From positions 21,625,628-21,689,627 of the forward strand of contig NC_084897.1 in NCBI RefSeq assembly GCF_958979055.1: 64,000 bases of DNA. The letters run 5' to 3'. Numbering within the stretch: position 1 is the stretch's first letter; every line of letters begins with the position of its first letter. The notes below the pieces were generated by a model. That model was not told the DNA's origin, did no database searches, and saw only the letters and a list, made by a program, of their open reading frames with translations. The stretch is from Alnus glutinosa (taxonomy: Eukaryota; Streptophyta; Magnoliopsida; Fagales; Betulaceae). Position numbers and translations under genes: made by a program. Of the stretch, positions 34,736 to 47,674 are shown one piece after another.

Positions 34736-37700
34736 TCATACTGAAGGCGGACGGGAGGGTGATAGGCTTCTAATGCTCCTGCTGGGACTTCGACTTTTAT
34801 GGCGAGGAGGCTGCATCATACGAAATCATACGAAATCAGTAAAAAGTACACACACAAACAGAACTATTGAGTAGCAAACCATGGCATGAGTCCATGTATG
34901 CAAGATATAGCACCCAGCTCCTCATTTTCTAACTCCTTTTTTCTTTCTATCTTTTTCCAAAAATTAAAAGCCTTGACTTACCGAAGTAACTGGAGATCTG
35001 GATCTTGATCGAGATCTGCAAGAAGTCCACAAACAACCCAATTCAATATCCAGAATAATCCTTCAAAACTTTGATCCAATAGCCTCAATGCCAGTTCCAT
35101 TTAGAGTTACCACAACCAAAGGAAGAAAAAGAAGAAATGAAATGAACCCCAAGCCTTTGGTAGCAACCAACATTAAAAGCACTAACCCAATTTTCTCATG
35201 ATCACAACCTCTTACTAAATCATCTTTCTCCCGCAGCACATGACAACTCAAATGGAGTGATAAAGAAAAAACAAATACAGCACCATAATGTAAAATCCTA
35301 GTTGGAAGGAGAATGACATCCACCCCAGATTCCCAACCGCAAGTTATAATGTTGAGAAGAAGTTTTGAATCATCTACACCGTGGAATTGTTGTGAGTGGT
35401 AAAATAGCACTCAGTTCACAGGAAATCCAGCTTTTAAATCGCAACTCATCCGTCTACAATGATCCAGTCTAGCACGCATTGGCAGACCATGCATATAATT
35501 TATTAGAACCGTTATTGTAGCATTAAGGTTTTTCCAGAGGTGCTCATCAACAAAACATCATTACCTCAAACAACCAAAAGAGTTGCAGGCGTCAGAGTAC
35601 CACATGCCATCAAGTTCCTAACATGCAGTCCCCAGGTCGCCGCAAAGTCCAGATCTAGCAAACACACAAGTCAACCCTCATAAACAAAGTATGATGACTA
35701 ACCAATCTGGTAAGCCCTTTCTTTTAATTCTTTAAGTGCCCACTTCCATCTTTGATAATAAAAAGAATAGTGTAGTGCAACTTTATAGAATCTTCAAAGG
35801 TTACAGTGTCTCAAAACAAAGATTTTGCATAACTGTTGAAAAACACTACAAAAAATATATTTTTAAAATGTTTATGGTTTAAGGTTAAGATAAAAGAACA
35901 AGATTAACCCATGAAAGATAGTTCTGGCTTTTATTTCACAATAACGAAAAACATAGCCAGTATGATGTTCATATTCTTGTTCCATTTTCATTAAACGAAA
36001 TATTAAAAAATAATAAGAAAAGTGGGGAGGAACCCTTGTTGCATAAAGAAATAGCAGCAAGGAAAACTAAAACAAGGATAGAGGGAGAAGAGTGCTTGCC
36101 AGCCAACCACAGCACTGTAAAGAGCAAAAAACGCTCCCCAAAGATTGAGCAAGTCCCCAGTGCTTATTGCTATCCATTACATTATAAGCCTTAGCTAAAA
36201 AATTCAGTGGGTAAGCAAAATTTTAGCTAAAACATCAGCTAAATGGATACTCGGTGGGCAAAGTAAATTTTATAGGTGTTAATGAAATCTTCCTACTCTT
36301 GACTCAGCAAAACAGAAGAAAGGTAGGAAGTTTGCAAAGGAATAACCACTGAAATTTCAAGCGAAAAGGATGTGCCTGCCTAAGAAATACGTCCAGCCAA
36401 CCCCAATTAGTTGTAATAAAGTCCATGCATAAACCTTAGGCATGCAAATCAAGAAGCATTTGACCAAACAAAATTGAAATTGGAGTGCAAACCACAAGAA
36501 AGACCCTGAGGAGAAGACAAACAAAACAAACCTTGAACGAGATACTGAGGGAGATCGAAATGAATATTTTCTCTTTGGAGATATGCTGCAAGCAATACAT
36601 TCCGAATCAATTTGTATTATTACTAAAAACTCATTTCAAATCTTAATTTGTGAAAATTATCGAAGTTAACTACTTAAGAAAGACAAAAATCAAACAAAAA
36701 ATTCTTTTTAGTTAACCTTCTGCTCCTGCCACTATAGCTATGGCTGTGACTTGGGCTTCTTGACATATAAGGACTACGAACAGGGCTTCTTGAATAGCTC
36801 TGTCTTGAATCACGGCTGCGACTTCTAGAGTAGCTCCGTCTCGAATCATAATCCCTCACCTAGACAAAGCAAATAGAGAAGTAAAGGCAAAATGAGTCAA
36901 GAAAACCAGAATTCAGCACATCAAGCATATTGTGACATACCCGTATGTAAGCCCGCGAAAAAGAATTCCGAAATTCAGTGTCATCAAGTTTTCTGATCTG
37001 CAGGGCAAGACAAGAAAAGACCTTACAAAGAGAACAATGACATCTTTTTTAAAATAAGATTATCAAACACAAACCGAGTTCCACTCCAACAGTGAAATGC
37101 TGAACATTTTAAACAAAAAGGTCTGTAGGAATACTAACAGCATCATAGTGTGCATAAATACTAAAAGCATCATAGTGTGAATAATGAAAGTCATCATTTT
37201 AAGTATAGGAACTTACAGCATACTTCATGTCATCATAGTGTGCATAATCCACAATTCCTGACATGCCTACAAAAAAGTAGAAAAAACAAATAATTCAAAC
37301 CAATAAATAAAAGGATTTTCCATTCCAATGAAAGAAATACACATCCAAACTGAAAATAGAAGTAGATACTCTTTTTTTCACCAACATACCATGCTGCACA
37401 ATCATTATAGCTACAGACCAAACTCATTACGGACACGGGTATGTTCTGATAGACGTCCATAACTCTAAAAGAGAACAGGAACTTTTACATTTGAGTTTAA
37501 AAATTAATAGTTATAGTAATCCATTTGCAGTGGAGAATAAAACTTAGCAATGATTATAAAGCAATCAATCAGAGATTATTATTGTACGACCCTGTTTGCT
37601 GAAAACTTTCAAAGCTGTGCATGTGTTCATGTCTAATTAGCATTGACAATTAGTCACCATGATACGCTACAGAAAGAATATTGACCTCTTTTTTTAAGCT

Positions 37701-39388
37701 TGAACTTCTAAACTTTCACTTCATAGAGAACATAACTGATCACAAATAGCTAAAACATAAAATCATACTTCAACAGCCCAGTTATTGGATCTGTTGTTCA
37801 TACCCTTATATGAGGAAGAAAATAAAAAGACAAACTGTCAATCTAACTTACCACCACGATCACGGAATACTTGAGAGAAGAGGACATCACCAGCTTGACG
37901 CATATGATCCTAATTATTCAATATACAAAATCATTACACATTCCGTAAACCAACAAGTTGAGTAAATTTAGAAACTCAGAATTACAATGATCTTGGATAA
38001 ATTGAATCGTACATGACTAAATAGGTTCATGCTTACCTTCAGGTCTTGCCATGAAGCAGAAGGAGGTAATCCAGTGACCAAAACTACATGATGGAGCCAT
38101 ATTAATTCAACACTGCACTGCATACAAATTTTATGACTAAAATAATATGGAAGGCAACACATACCACGATAGTCAGAATGCCTCGGAATACCACGGCTAC
38201 TGCGACTACCACTATAACTGCTATAGCGATCCACTGATGATGAATGTCCTCGCCGGCCATTTGCAAGTTCAACCTTAAGGGCATATACAAAAACAAAACA
38301 AAAAATCAGCAACAAAGATTAAAAATAAATAAATAAATAAAAGCAAATACACAGAGGTGCTAGTAAAAGTAAATAGGCGAAGAGTCACCAACCCGTAAAC
38401 GACAACCATCAAAGTTATACCCATCCCGGTAATATATTGCATCTTCAGCATCACGTGGGTCTTCAAACTGCAAGAGTGACAATTTTCAAAGAACTCTATG
38501 AGCCAAAAGTAAATGGCCAAAAGGAAGAGCAAATTCATATTGATAATTGAACATATATGCATATTTATAATATCAGAAGTTTGTACAATTAGAACTCACC
38601 TCAACAAAAGCATAACCTGGCGGTCTTGGTGGGAGCTTCAGATCAATGTCAACAATAGGCCCATACTGCATTTAGACAGCAAAGATGTAAAAAAAGGAAT
38701 CAGCAGAAAATGTCTTAATAGAGCTACAAGATCAGTTTCAATTATCATAAACCCTTCCTTCACTATTCCTTACAGATTGTATCCCAATTCTAAACTCCAA
38801 ATAAATCACATCTTATAGTTTGAGGTACATCTGGCACGTGTTCTAGAAATATCGGACTCTTTTTTCAAATTTCAGTTACATTTTTCTATAAAGTCACACA
38901 TATCCATTGGCTTATCCAGAGAAATATTGATATCTGATACAGAGACTCCCTCCTAGAAGTATCCATCCTACCAATCCAATAACAGAATATAGTTGCCTCA
39001 ATACTAATTTAAAATATTCGTGCCTGTAGCTATTCTATGTAAATGCCAATCTCAGTGCCAATCTTTTTCCCCCTTTAATCCAACAATGGTAACAATGGTC
39101 TTTTTTTAAGATTTTTTTTAACTAAGAAACTAAAAGGGTACGACCAAAAATTCAACTTTTTTTTATTAAAACTATCCAATCTGTCAAAACTAAACAGTTT
39201 TCTCATCCTACCAAGAGCCCAAAAATAGACCCAAAAACACTGTTTCCTAAAAGCACACCAAGTATAATTTCAATGGAGGAGTGTTAAATATAAAATAATA
39301 CCTTACGAAACAGATCTTCTACTTCTCTCATACGAGTATCACCAGGGAGATTTCCAACATAGATGGTACAGCTTGAGCGGCTACTCAT
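34736..39388 (-). CDS. SR30: SR splicing factor, SR30 (SF2/ASF) type
   Basis: Twelve coding exons on the minus strand: 39388-39302, 38665-38600, 38467-38393, 38273-38165, 38083-38037, 37909-37852, 37266-37217, 36997-36941, 36859-36717, 36585-36532, 35015-34982, 34810-34736, giving 284 residues. RRM1 (about 8-80) has [10 protein letters not shown] and GYAFVEFED. RRM2 (about 113-183) has [17 protein letters not shown], whose SWQDLKD heptapeptide defines SF2/ASF-like SR proteins. A Ser/Arg-rich tail follows from about 184. Wording such as [16 protein letters not shown] and DDMKYAIRKLD is closest, from memory, to Arabidopsis SR30 rather than SR34. Nuclear, binds exonic enhancers and controls constitutive and alternative splicing. 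A 5' UTR intron is likely (donor near 39888, acceptor near 39397). Confidence 0.92.
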
Positions 39389-39888
39389 TTTTCCCCCTAA
39401 AAGGCACAATTTCAATAACTTAATTAAGCACACAGACCAAAAAATAAATAAAAAGCAATCAAATGATTTCAATAAGTACACAAATATTTTGCAGCAAACA
39501 ATATCATTGACAATATCAGCCATCAATGTACTAACTGAAATTAAATCAACTCCAAACAAAAATTCTAATTAGAAAACAGAAATTACCCTAACAAAAAAAA
39601 AGAGCTGCAATCTCTAATTTGTTTTCATAATTACCATAACAAAGCTTAATTGATGGAAATGATCCAAAGCCAAACGCAAATACAAGTAGGGCGATAGAAA
39701 TAAATAAATAAAACCAACTCACGTGTACATAAGTGCATATAAAACACAAAATTGACTCGCAAATAAATCTAAACGTGTAATTCTCTGACCCAACGATTGA
39801 TATCGACGGTATGAAGTGAACCTGAAAAACTAGAAAAATTAATAGGTAATTATTATATATATATATATATACTTTTTTAAAAATTACC

Positions 39889-40120
39889 TTTCACAGAGAG
39901 ACACAGGAAGTTGAGAAGTGGGGGGGGGGTCTCAAGTCTGGTCTGGAAGATTTGGGAGCTTTCTGGAAGACAGGTTTGGGCTTCGGGAAGAAAAGATTGC
40001 GTGCTTCATTAGGGATACGCTTTTATAGTGCGGGTTAGAGATATGTGTACCGCGTGATCTAAGTTCAACGTGCGATGTGAAGTGAGAGAATACTTCAGCA
40101 GTGTAAGACCGTACGTCACT
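39889..40120 (-). promoter_or_regulatory. Likely 5' UTR exon 1 and promoter of SR30-type gene
   Basis: On the minus strand the sequence CTCTCTGTGAAAG followed by GTAATT (near 39887) looks like a non-coding first exon donor. Upstream, toward 40120, lie GTGACGTACG-type motifs. Placement is inferred from splice signals only. Confidence 0.4.
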
Positions 40121-41200
40121 GATGAATGTACCAAATTGCCCTTATGTGAGCGACGATTGTTTGGCAACCACCTTTCCCTTTCCCCTTCCCCATCCCCTCC
40201 TCTTATTTTCACTTTTTTTTTTAAAAAAAAAAAACTTCAAAATATTCTTATTTTTTTCTTTTTTATATTACATTAAATTACTATTTAAATAAAAGAAATT
40301 CATTACAATATGAATTCTTTTCACTTTTACGTACAAATTACATTAATTACTTTTTATTATTATATATATATATAGTATATGCAAATCATCCAATGATAAA
40401 TTTGAAAAAAAATATATATATAGATGAAAGATGGAAAAATTACCATTTCTGTTTAGGTAAAAAGATTGAAAATATCCGCGACCTAAGAATGGTCGCGATT
40501 TAGAAGTGTGAGAAACGTGGCTCCCTTTTTTATTATGTTTTTTTTTTTTTTTGTTAGAGTAAAAACTATATACCATATTAATATTTTACAATTATCTCAT
40601 TATGTTGTTTTTGTTAAATTATTATTGATTTGTTTTTCTTTTCATTTCAAAAAAATAAAAAATCATTAATTTAAGGATATATTGATAGTGTCATATTAAC
40701 ATAGTGAGACAGTAACGTGGTATATAACATTACTCCTTTTCTTTTCTTTTCTTTTTTAAAAAATGTTTTTATATGACATAAAGATAAAAATAAGGGAAAA
40801 AAATATACATATCACAATTAAACAATCACCTCATTGTTAATGTCCTTTCAAACTATTAATTGTGTCAATATCCTTCTTAAACTATCAAAAAAATATCATT
40901 GTCCCTCATGACAAAAATATATTTCATAAAATTATAAAAATTCTTAAAATTATATAATAAAAACTAAAAGCAAAAAAAAAAAAAAACACAAAACAAAAAA
41001 GAAAACTGGTTTTCATTTTTTTTCGTGTCTTTTTTTTTTAAAAAAAAAAAAATTAATTTTTTTTCAGTTTTAGTTTTTTTTTTTTTTTTTCGAATTTATA
41101 AGAATGTTGTTGTCTTATTGAAAAAAATTATAAGGTCACTTTTGTCTTTTTAGTCTTGGGAGACATTAATATTTATTGGTAGTCCGATGAATATTGACAA
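40121..41200. other. AT-rich intergenic sequence
   Basis: Poly-A/T tracts and low-complexity DNA. No gene recognised. Confidence 0.4.
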
Positions 41201-41201
41201 A

Positions 41202-41271
41202 TTTTTTTTTTTTTTTACAGGAGATTCGAACTAGTGACCTCCGCTTCATGAAGCATGGTCCCCAGGATACA
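41202..41271 (-). mobile_element. SINE copy, 5'-truncated, minus strand
   Basis: On the minus strand: GGGGACCATGCTTCATGAAG, then GGTCACTAGTTCGAATCTCC (B-box-like) and an A tail (T run 41202-41217). It is flanked by ATATTGACAA and ATATTGAAAA, a likely target-site duplication. Same family as the copies at 41536 and 48227, but lacking the A-box head. Confidence 0.65.
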
Positions 41272-41535
41272 ATAAATATTGAAAATTAAATAGTTGTTTG
41301 GGTGTGAAATATGTATATACTATTTCTACTTATTTCAATTTTTTTTTTTTTTACATTTGTTAAAACATTTAAGCATTATTTTTTTGGTTATTTTTTATTT
41401 TTTCAAAAATAAGCAATATGGAATTTCCAGCTTTAGTCTTCAGAGTCTCCTCTTTGTGCAACTATTATGTACCCTTTTAGAAATATGAGGTAAAATTTAC
41501 GTGGTGAGTCTTACTACATAGCTTCCACATGAAAC

Positions 41536-41665
41536 GTTTTTAAAAGGTAGATTAATCGGCTGGAGATCACGCCTCATGAAGTAGAAGTTACTAGTTCAAA
41601 TTTTTCTTTATCTTCTTATGTGGACATGTAAAAAAAAAAAAAAAAAAAAAAACAAAAAAAAAAAA
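41536..41665 (+). mobile_element. tRNA-derived SINE copy
   Basis: The head TAGATTAATCGGCTGGAGAT has A-box character. ACTAGTTCAAAT is a decayed B box, and the copy ends in TGTGGACATGT plus a long A tail. It is bracketed by CTTCCACATGAAAC (41522-41535) and CTTCCACGTGAAAC (41666-41679), a 14 bp target-site duplication with one mismatch. Confidence 0.8.
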
Positions 41666-42425
41666 CTTCCACGTGAAACCTACGCCAGGAGCCTTTTTCC
41701 CTTCTTTGGACGCAACGCTCGCAGACAGGCAAGAATTGTCTGTTGAACAAAATTGCATTTACTCCACGCCAACCAACGTTTTTTTTTTTTTTTTTTTTTT
41801 TTGTGAGTCACGCCAACCAACGTTGAATGGGAATCCCCGCATCAAACATGCGACTATGATTAAGCCAAAGGCTAGATATATAGGGTTTGTTTGTTAAGTT
41901 ACAAAACATTACAGAATATTGCAAGTTACTATTCATATTTTTTTTATTTTATTTTTACATTTTTTAATAATAATCAACATCAAAACAATCTCACTTTTTA
42001 TATCACACCAATAATTTTTTATTATTATTCAAATAAAAAAATTCACTACAATACAAAACTTTTTCACTTTTTTTATACAAATTATTTTTATTTTATATCA
42101 CATCATCATCTTTTACTAATTTCAAAACTAACAGCTAATTACTCTGTGTTATGTTATTTGCCAAACAAGTCCATAGTATGTGGGTCTTATGATTCCACGT
42201 GGCTTGATGCGATTAGTTAGCAGAAAATAGGTTATAGATTCTAGTACACAGTTTACAATTTACCCAACGTTCGCTTACGTATTCTTGCCCACCGTTTCGC
42301 AGGCTTTCAATTTCGCTTTTTCCTCTCTCTCTCTCTCTCTCTCATTTATATACAATTTCATAGGAAACCAGTCTAACCAGACCATTGCTGTTTTTCCCTC
42401 TCTGAAAATTTTCTTTCTCTCGGAT

Positions 42426-45400
42426 ATGGCGGAATCTAAGAGCAAAGCGGAATCTATAAGGGAATGGGTTGTCGAGCACAAGCTTCGTGCTGTTGGTATT
42501 TTTCCCCCCCCATTTTCCACGCTTTAGTCTTGTGTTATCTTGATCTTTGATGTGCTTTTTAAAATTTATGGAATTTTTTAACGTGGGTTTTTGTTTAAGA
42601 TTTATATTTCTTCGATTCTGAAACACAAAAATCTAATTGGGTTTTTTTTTCCGGCTTTTATTTTTGGGATTTGTTTGATATTGGAGAAGGTTGTCTTGGC
42701 TTTGATTGATACACTAAATATTTTTTGATTTGGATTTGTCATTTGTTTATATTGGAAAAGGGAGTCTGTGGCTTAGCGGACTAGCGGGTTCGATTGCGTA
42801 CAACTGGTCTCAACCAAATATGAAAACCAGTGTCAGGATCATTCACGCTAGGTAAGTTTTGGTTTGTTCATTTCTTGTTCAGATTCTTTGGTTTTTTTAG
42901 ATACGCTGTTTTGTAATTTATGGTTTGATTGCATGCTAAGATATGCTTGTTTTTGTGTGTACCTGGGATATTAGCTATCTATGTGTAGCTAGGTTTAAGT
43001 TTATGTTTTAACTGGATAGTGATAGAAGAATTTCCCTTTGCGTGGTCAATGAGGAAGTACGAGGAATACAAATTGAAGCTTTACATTTTTCTATTGTGTA
43101 CTATGTAAGGAAAGAACAAACCAACTCAGGAAAATAATTGTAGAATACTTCTTGGGTTGATCATTTTAACGGAAACAATTGAAAAATTGGCGTTTTAAAT
43201 CTATTTTTATTTCACTTTCTCCTGGCTTCGCAGCAATAATAATGAGAAACTAGTGAAATTGGGTCTTACAGTATTGCCTGTTTGGCATTTTATGGAGACA
43301 AACTTTGCTTTTGTTTCTGGAATCTGGATGGTGTGATGATGCTATAAGGAAAAGAAAGACCAGGTTAATTGTAGTTCAGAAATGTGTTTCCTGTTTTTGG
43401 TTCAATTTAAAAAAGCCTACTCTAACCATGTGATGCAAATCCTGTTATAGCATTCAGCCCAATTGAGGCCATTTCTTAGAGTCGCTTTCATGCTGTAAAC
43501 AATTCCTTTGTTGGTCTTCCTCACTGCTTTAGCCCCTATTAATATTTTTGCTTCTGCGGGGTTGCCATAGCTTGGAACTCATGGATGGGTTTTGATGTTA
43601 TTCTAACATGTATTTGGTAGGAGTGGTTGAATCAAATTAGTGGACTTTTCTTTTCCATAAGTAAATTAGGCCAAATTATGATAATTAGGGCAGAAACAAT
43701 ATGGTAAATTTCATAGGATCACCTCCCACCCCAAAGTTTTCCAAGATGTTTGAATGCAAAAATTTTGTAGGAGAATGAAAGTTTTGGACTCTTTGAGATT
43801 TATAGCTGAAAAATGAAATAGTTTTAGGGTACAGTGAAAAGTGTAATCCTCTTAAACCTTAGATTGTAATTTTGAAGGGAACCTTATAGCATTCAGCTCA
43901 ATTGAGGCCATTTCTTAAGAGTTGTTTGGCATTGTGCCTTCTTTCATGCTGTAAACAATTCCTTTGTTGGTCTTCCTCATTGTTTTAGCCCCTATTAATA
44001 TTTTTGCTTCTGCGGGGTTGCCATATCTTGGAACTCATGGATTAGTTTTGATGTTATTCTAATGTGTATTTGGTAGGAGTGGCTGAATCAATTAGTGGGC
44101 TCTCTTTTCTATATGTAAATCTGACCAAATTACGATAATTAGGGCAGAGACAATATGGTAGATTTCATAGAATCATCTCCCACCCCAAGGTTTTCCAAGA
44201 TGTTTGAGTGCAAAAAATTTGTAAAAGAATGAAAGCTTTAGACTCTTCGAGATTCTATAATCTGAAAAATGAAACACTTTTAGGATACAGTGAAAAGTGA
44301 AAGTCTTTTAAACCTTAGATTGTAATTATGAAGGGAACATTCTCTCTACTCCCTGTGTACTAAGCGTATGTTTGGTACAAGGATTAAACCCATGAAGTAG
44401 AATAGCTATTCCTATTCCATAGTTTGGTAAGATTTTTAGCCTTGGAATAGCCTTTCCTCTAAAAACTGAGAGGAATAGACTATATTTTCCAAAAAAAAAC
44501 TCACAATATTGTTTTTTTGGAATCTGCTGCCGGTCGCCAGAGTCCAGAATCACGCTGCCAGTCACCCGAATCTGCCACCGGCGGCCGAAGTTCCACCTTA
44601 AATAAACGGAGTCTCAATTTGTTTTTGTTTTTTTTTTTTTTTTTTAAATGTGGGTATTTTAGTAATTTTGGTTTAATTCCGGTGAGAGCATATGTATTGT
44701 CATCAAATTGAATAATAGGAATGGCTATTCTATTTCACTTTCATCTATTTTTAGGAATAGTTATTCATTTTTCTAATGGAATAGTTATTCTGTGTACCAA
44801 ACGCATCCCAAGTGTTCTGTTTCTTTTTCTTTAAGTAGTTATTAAAAAAAGTCAAGTCTTTTGGCTCACCACTGTGTTAATGGTTATGGAACTTATTGAA
44901 CATGGTATGCTGTGAAGCAAGCGTCAAATTCACCAACAGGGATTTGAATTTTATGGAAAGCACTATTTACCACTTATGTTTAATTCTTTCCCTTTTGGCT
45001 TAATTCTAGACATTCCTCATTTCTCAATTACTCATCTGTCCTTATGCTTTCCAGTTTTCTATATATTAATGTTAGTCGACATGTTAATGAATTCTTTCCC
45101 TTTGGGCCTAATTCTAGACATTCCTCATCTCTCAATTACTCATCTGTCCTTATGCTTTGCAGTCTTTCTATAGATTAATGTTAGTTGGCATGTTAATGAA
45201 TTGATCCTTTAGATATTGAAATTGCATCGCAAACTTTATAGTTGTTAAGTTTGCACTACATGGGAAGGTAGAATGAATCTATCCTCCCATTCCAGAAAAC
45301 CTTTTTTTGGTTGTCATGAAGATAGTGGCACAAGATTCTCACTATTTCTTTTTTCTTTTTTGGCAAGAGTTTGATTTATGAAGTTGGATTTATCATCCCC

Positions 45401-45805
45401 CCTCCTTGAGCATTAATTTTTAAGCAAAATCTACTCCCTTTTGTTTTTGAGATTCTTTATGTCAGTGATTTCCTAGGTAGTGAAGCATTAAATGCCCATT
45501 GCCAGACTTTCTTCTTGGAACCTGCTTTTAAAATCTGTATTCCTTTCATGTCTTGTATCCTAGCTTTGCTAAAATCTGATTTGTTTTTTCCCCCTTTCTT
45601 TTATTGCCTCTTAATACATTCCATCCGGGGCCTTTTGGCTAACTTTTTTCTCCCCATAATTTAATTTCACAGGTTACATGCACAGGCTCTTACGCTGGCT
45701 GCATTAGCTGGTGCTGCAGCTGTTGAGTGGTATGACCACAAATCAGGAGCAAAGGCTGATAGATATTCAAAGTTCTTTCCGGCTGATTACTCACATAAGG
45801 ATTAA
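42426..45805 (+). CDS. HIG1-domain (hypoxia-induced) mitochondrial protein
   Basis: Three exons, 42426-42495, 42761-42851 and 45673-45805, encode 97 residues. The sequence has an Arg/Lys-containing N-terminus (SIREWVVEHKLRAVG), a first hydrophobic helix SLWLSGLAGSIAYNW (25-39), a loop with SQPNMKTSVRIIHARLHAQ and a second helix ALTLAALAGAAAVEW (about 59-73). This is the HIG_1_N domain of plant 'hypoxia-responsive family' proteins, related to yeast Rcf1, small inner-mitochondrial-membrane proteins that associate with respiratory supercomplexes and complex IV. Role in this plant is inferred from family. Intron 2 is 2.8 kb and contains tandem duplications and a MITE. A (CT)n tract lies in the leader at 42324-42342. 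Confidence 0.9.
43445..44338. repeat. About 440 bp tandem duplication in HIG1 gene intron 2
   Basis: 43445-43883 and 43884-44338 repeat each other: both start TTATAGCATTCAGC, both contain CTTCTGCGGGGTTGCCATA and both end with CTTAGATTGTAATT. Scattered substitutions and small indels show the duplication is not very recent. Confidence 0.85.
44364..44808. mobile_element. Foldback MITE with GC-rich core in intron
   Basis: The end GCGTATGTTTGGTACA is inverted as TGTACCAAACGCATCC. Arms contain GGAATAGCTATTCC-like palindromic words. The core at 44521-44597 is GC-rich (GCTGCCGGTCGCC, GCCACCGGCGGCC). Lies within intron 2 of the HIG1 gene. Target duplication not clear. Confidence 0.65.
44982..45197. 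repeat. 108 bp tandem duplication in HIG1 gene intron 2
   Basis: 44982-45089 and 45090-45197 both contain AATTCTTTCCC, TAATTCTAGACATTCCTCAT and CAATTACTCATCTGTCC, with few differences. Confidence 0.85.
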
Positions 45806-46589
45806 GTTTACTTTCCATATAACCTGCATTGAGTAAAATCTGATAGGATATGACTAAGGGAGGATAATAAAGTTGCTTCTTCCTTCCCAAAAGTATGTTT
45901 TTGTCCATTTTCCATCACATTTTTAGCAGCTGTATTGAGGTGTTTGATATCACATTATGTTGACGCAATTCTTGTAGCTCGCAAGTAATCAGTTTCGAGG
46001 TAAATTTGGCATCAAATTTTGAGAAAACTGTGATTTCTTTGTATAGAGCAATACAAGTTACATTTTCTTTGGTTACGCTTTGTGGGGCGTGTATAAAGCT
46101 GAATGTGAGGTTGTGGTTGTATGTTGGCCGTCCATTCTTGTATATGGTTAAGACTATGATGTACACCACATTTTTATTTCTCTTTTTTAATCCCGGATAC
46201 CATATTTGGGGTCAATTTTTAGTTGAGCATGTGACATAGAATTTGTTTGGTCCTTCGATTTTGTAGGCTAAAGGTACATCTTTAAGTGAAATTGTGGAAA
46301 GTATCTCGCATAAGAGTGTAGTTTTAAAAATTTATGATTTGAAAATGTAAAAAAATTTTATATTTTCAAATTATAAGGAGGTGCGTTCTTTATAAACACC
46401 GAGTTTTAAAAATTATTTTAAAGGCTGAAATGTAATATTATTAAATGTATAACTGTGATTTTTTAATTATGATTCCAATTGCACACTTTGAAATTTTTAT
46501 TTTTATTTTAAAATCATACATTTTGAAACTATAAAATCAAATGGATCCATATTCTAGATGGCCATGGACGAATCAATGCATGACTAGTT

Positions 46590-47605
46590 TCGGTTCAGTG
46601 CAATTCAACTCTCATAGCTGGTTAATAGAGTTTTTATATGCAACAATCACAAATGTCATATTAAGGGAGTATGGGCCGGAAGAAATTTTCTTCACTACAG
46701 AGTCATTGGTAGGAGAAGCAAAACAGTCTTTTGAGTTTTGGCTATCACAACAGCTCGCTCTTTCGGACCGCAAGTTGCGGATTTTTGCAAATGCTTCGAG
46801 CCAATTAAGCTTTGATTGTTAGGTCCACTGCTTATGCTAATTTGTATTAACGAGGGAATTCATAGCATAAATGGATTTGGAAACCCATGTTGTTGTTGCC
46901 AACTCTCTTATGTTAGTTCGACTTCGTACATTAGACCGACATGTGTTAAACCGACTCAAATTCGTTACTAATTAAACTACTCATATCACAAACACCATTC
47001 TATACCGTTAATTCCTTGCTTGCCCATGTCGTGGTTCAAAGTCCAAGTTATTGGGAGAGGATCGTACAAAACCATGCACTTGGCGGTTTCCACAAACACT
47101 ACTAGTTCTTCTTCTTGTCGGTTTTTTGCAGTGAATTTAGTCGTTGTTGAGCACTCTGATTTACTTATGAAGGGGGCAGAGATTCTCTATGAATTTATTA
47201 ATTATCCTGAAATTGTTTGTGGTTTGGGATTTGAGGTCACATCTGAACATAACTTATTGCTCTATAATTTATTTGTGGAGTATGCATCGGGAGGGACTCT
47301 TGATGATTTAATAAAGAAAAGCGGAGGAAAGTTGGCTGAACGTGATGTCCAAAAACATACAAAAATGATCGTCGAAGGCTTTCGTTGCATCCAAGAAAAG
47401 GGTTTGTTTTGGTTCAGTGCAATTCAACTCTCATAGCTGGTTAATTAGGCATTTATTTGCAGCAATCACGAATGTCAGACTAAGGAAGCATGGGCTGGAA
47501 GAAATTTTCTCCACAACAAAGTCGTTGGTAGGATAAGCAAAAAAACAGCCTTTTGAGTTTTGGCTATCACAACAGCTCGTCCTTTGGGACTACAATTTAT
47601 GGTGA
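46590..47605 (+). repeat. Direct repeats flanking a kinase fragment
   Basis: About 195 bp at 46593-46790 is repeated at 47411-47605 (GGTTCAGTGCAATTCAACTC through GGCTATCACAACAGCTCG), about 85-90% alike by eye. The first copy is an open frame (46541-46822); the second has a stop (GGATAAGC where the first has GGAGAAGC). The kinase remnant lies between them. Origin unclear: a tandem duplication of a longer degraded gene, or a transposon carrying a captured exon. Confidence 0.75.
47026..47412 (+). pseudogene. Truncated MAPKKK-like kinase fragment
   Basis: Starts MSWFKVQVIGRGSY with a Gly-rich loop. It includes the hinge region FVEYASGGTLDDLIKKSGG and continues to the alpha-E helix (ERDVQKHTKMIVEGFRCIQEKG), resembling plant MAPKKK17/18-type single-exon kinases. 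It then runs into unrelated repeat DNA before the HRD and DFG motifs. The ATP-binding lysine of the VAVK position is Asn (FAVNLV), and the expected alpha-C glutamate appears to be Gly (KGAEIL). Without C-lobe and with both residues lost it cannot be an active kinase. Transcription unknown. Confidence 0.8.
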
Positions 47606-47674
47606 AAATTCGTGTTCACGTGACTAATTTGAATCGTGTCGAGATATAAATATAAAACTATATAGGTTAAACAT

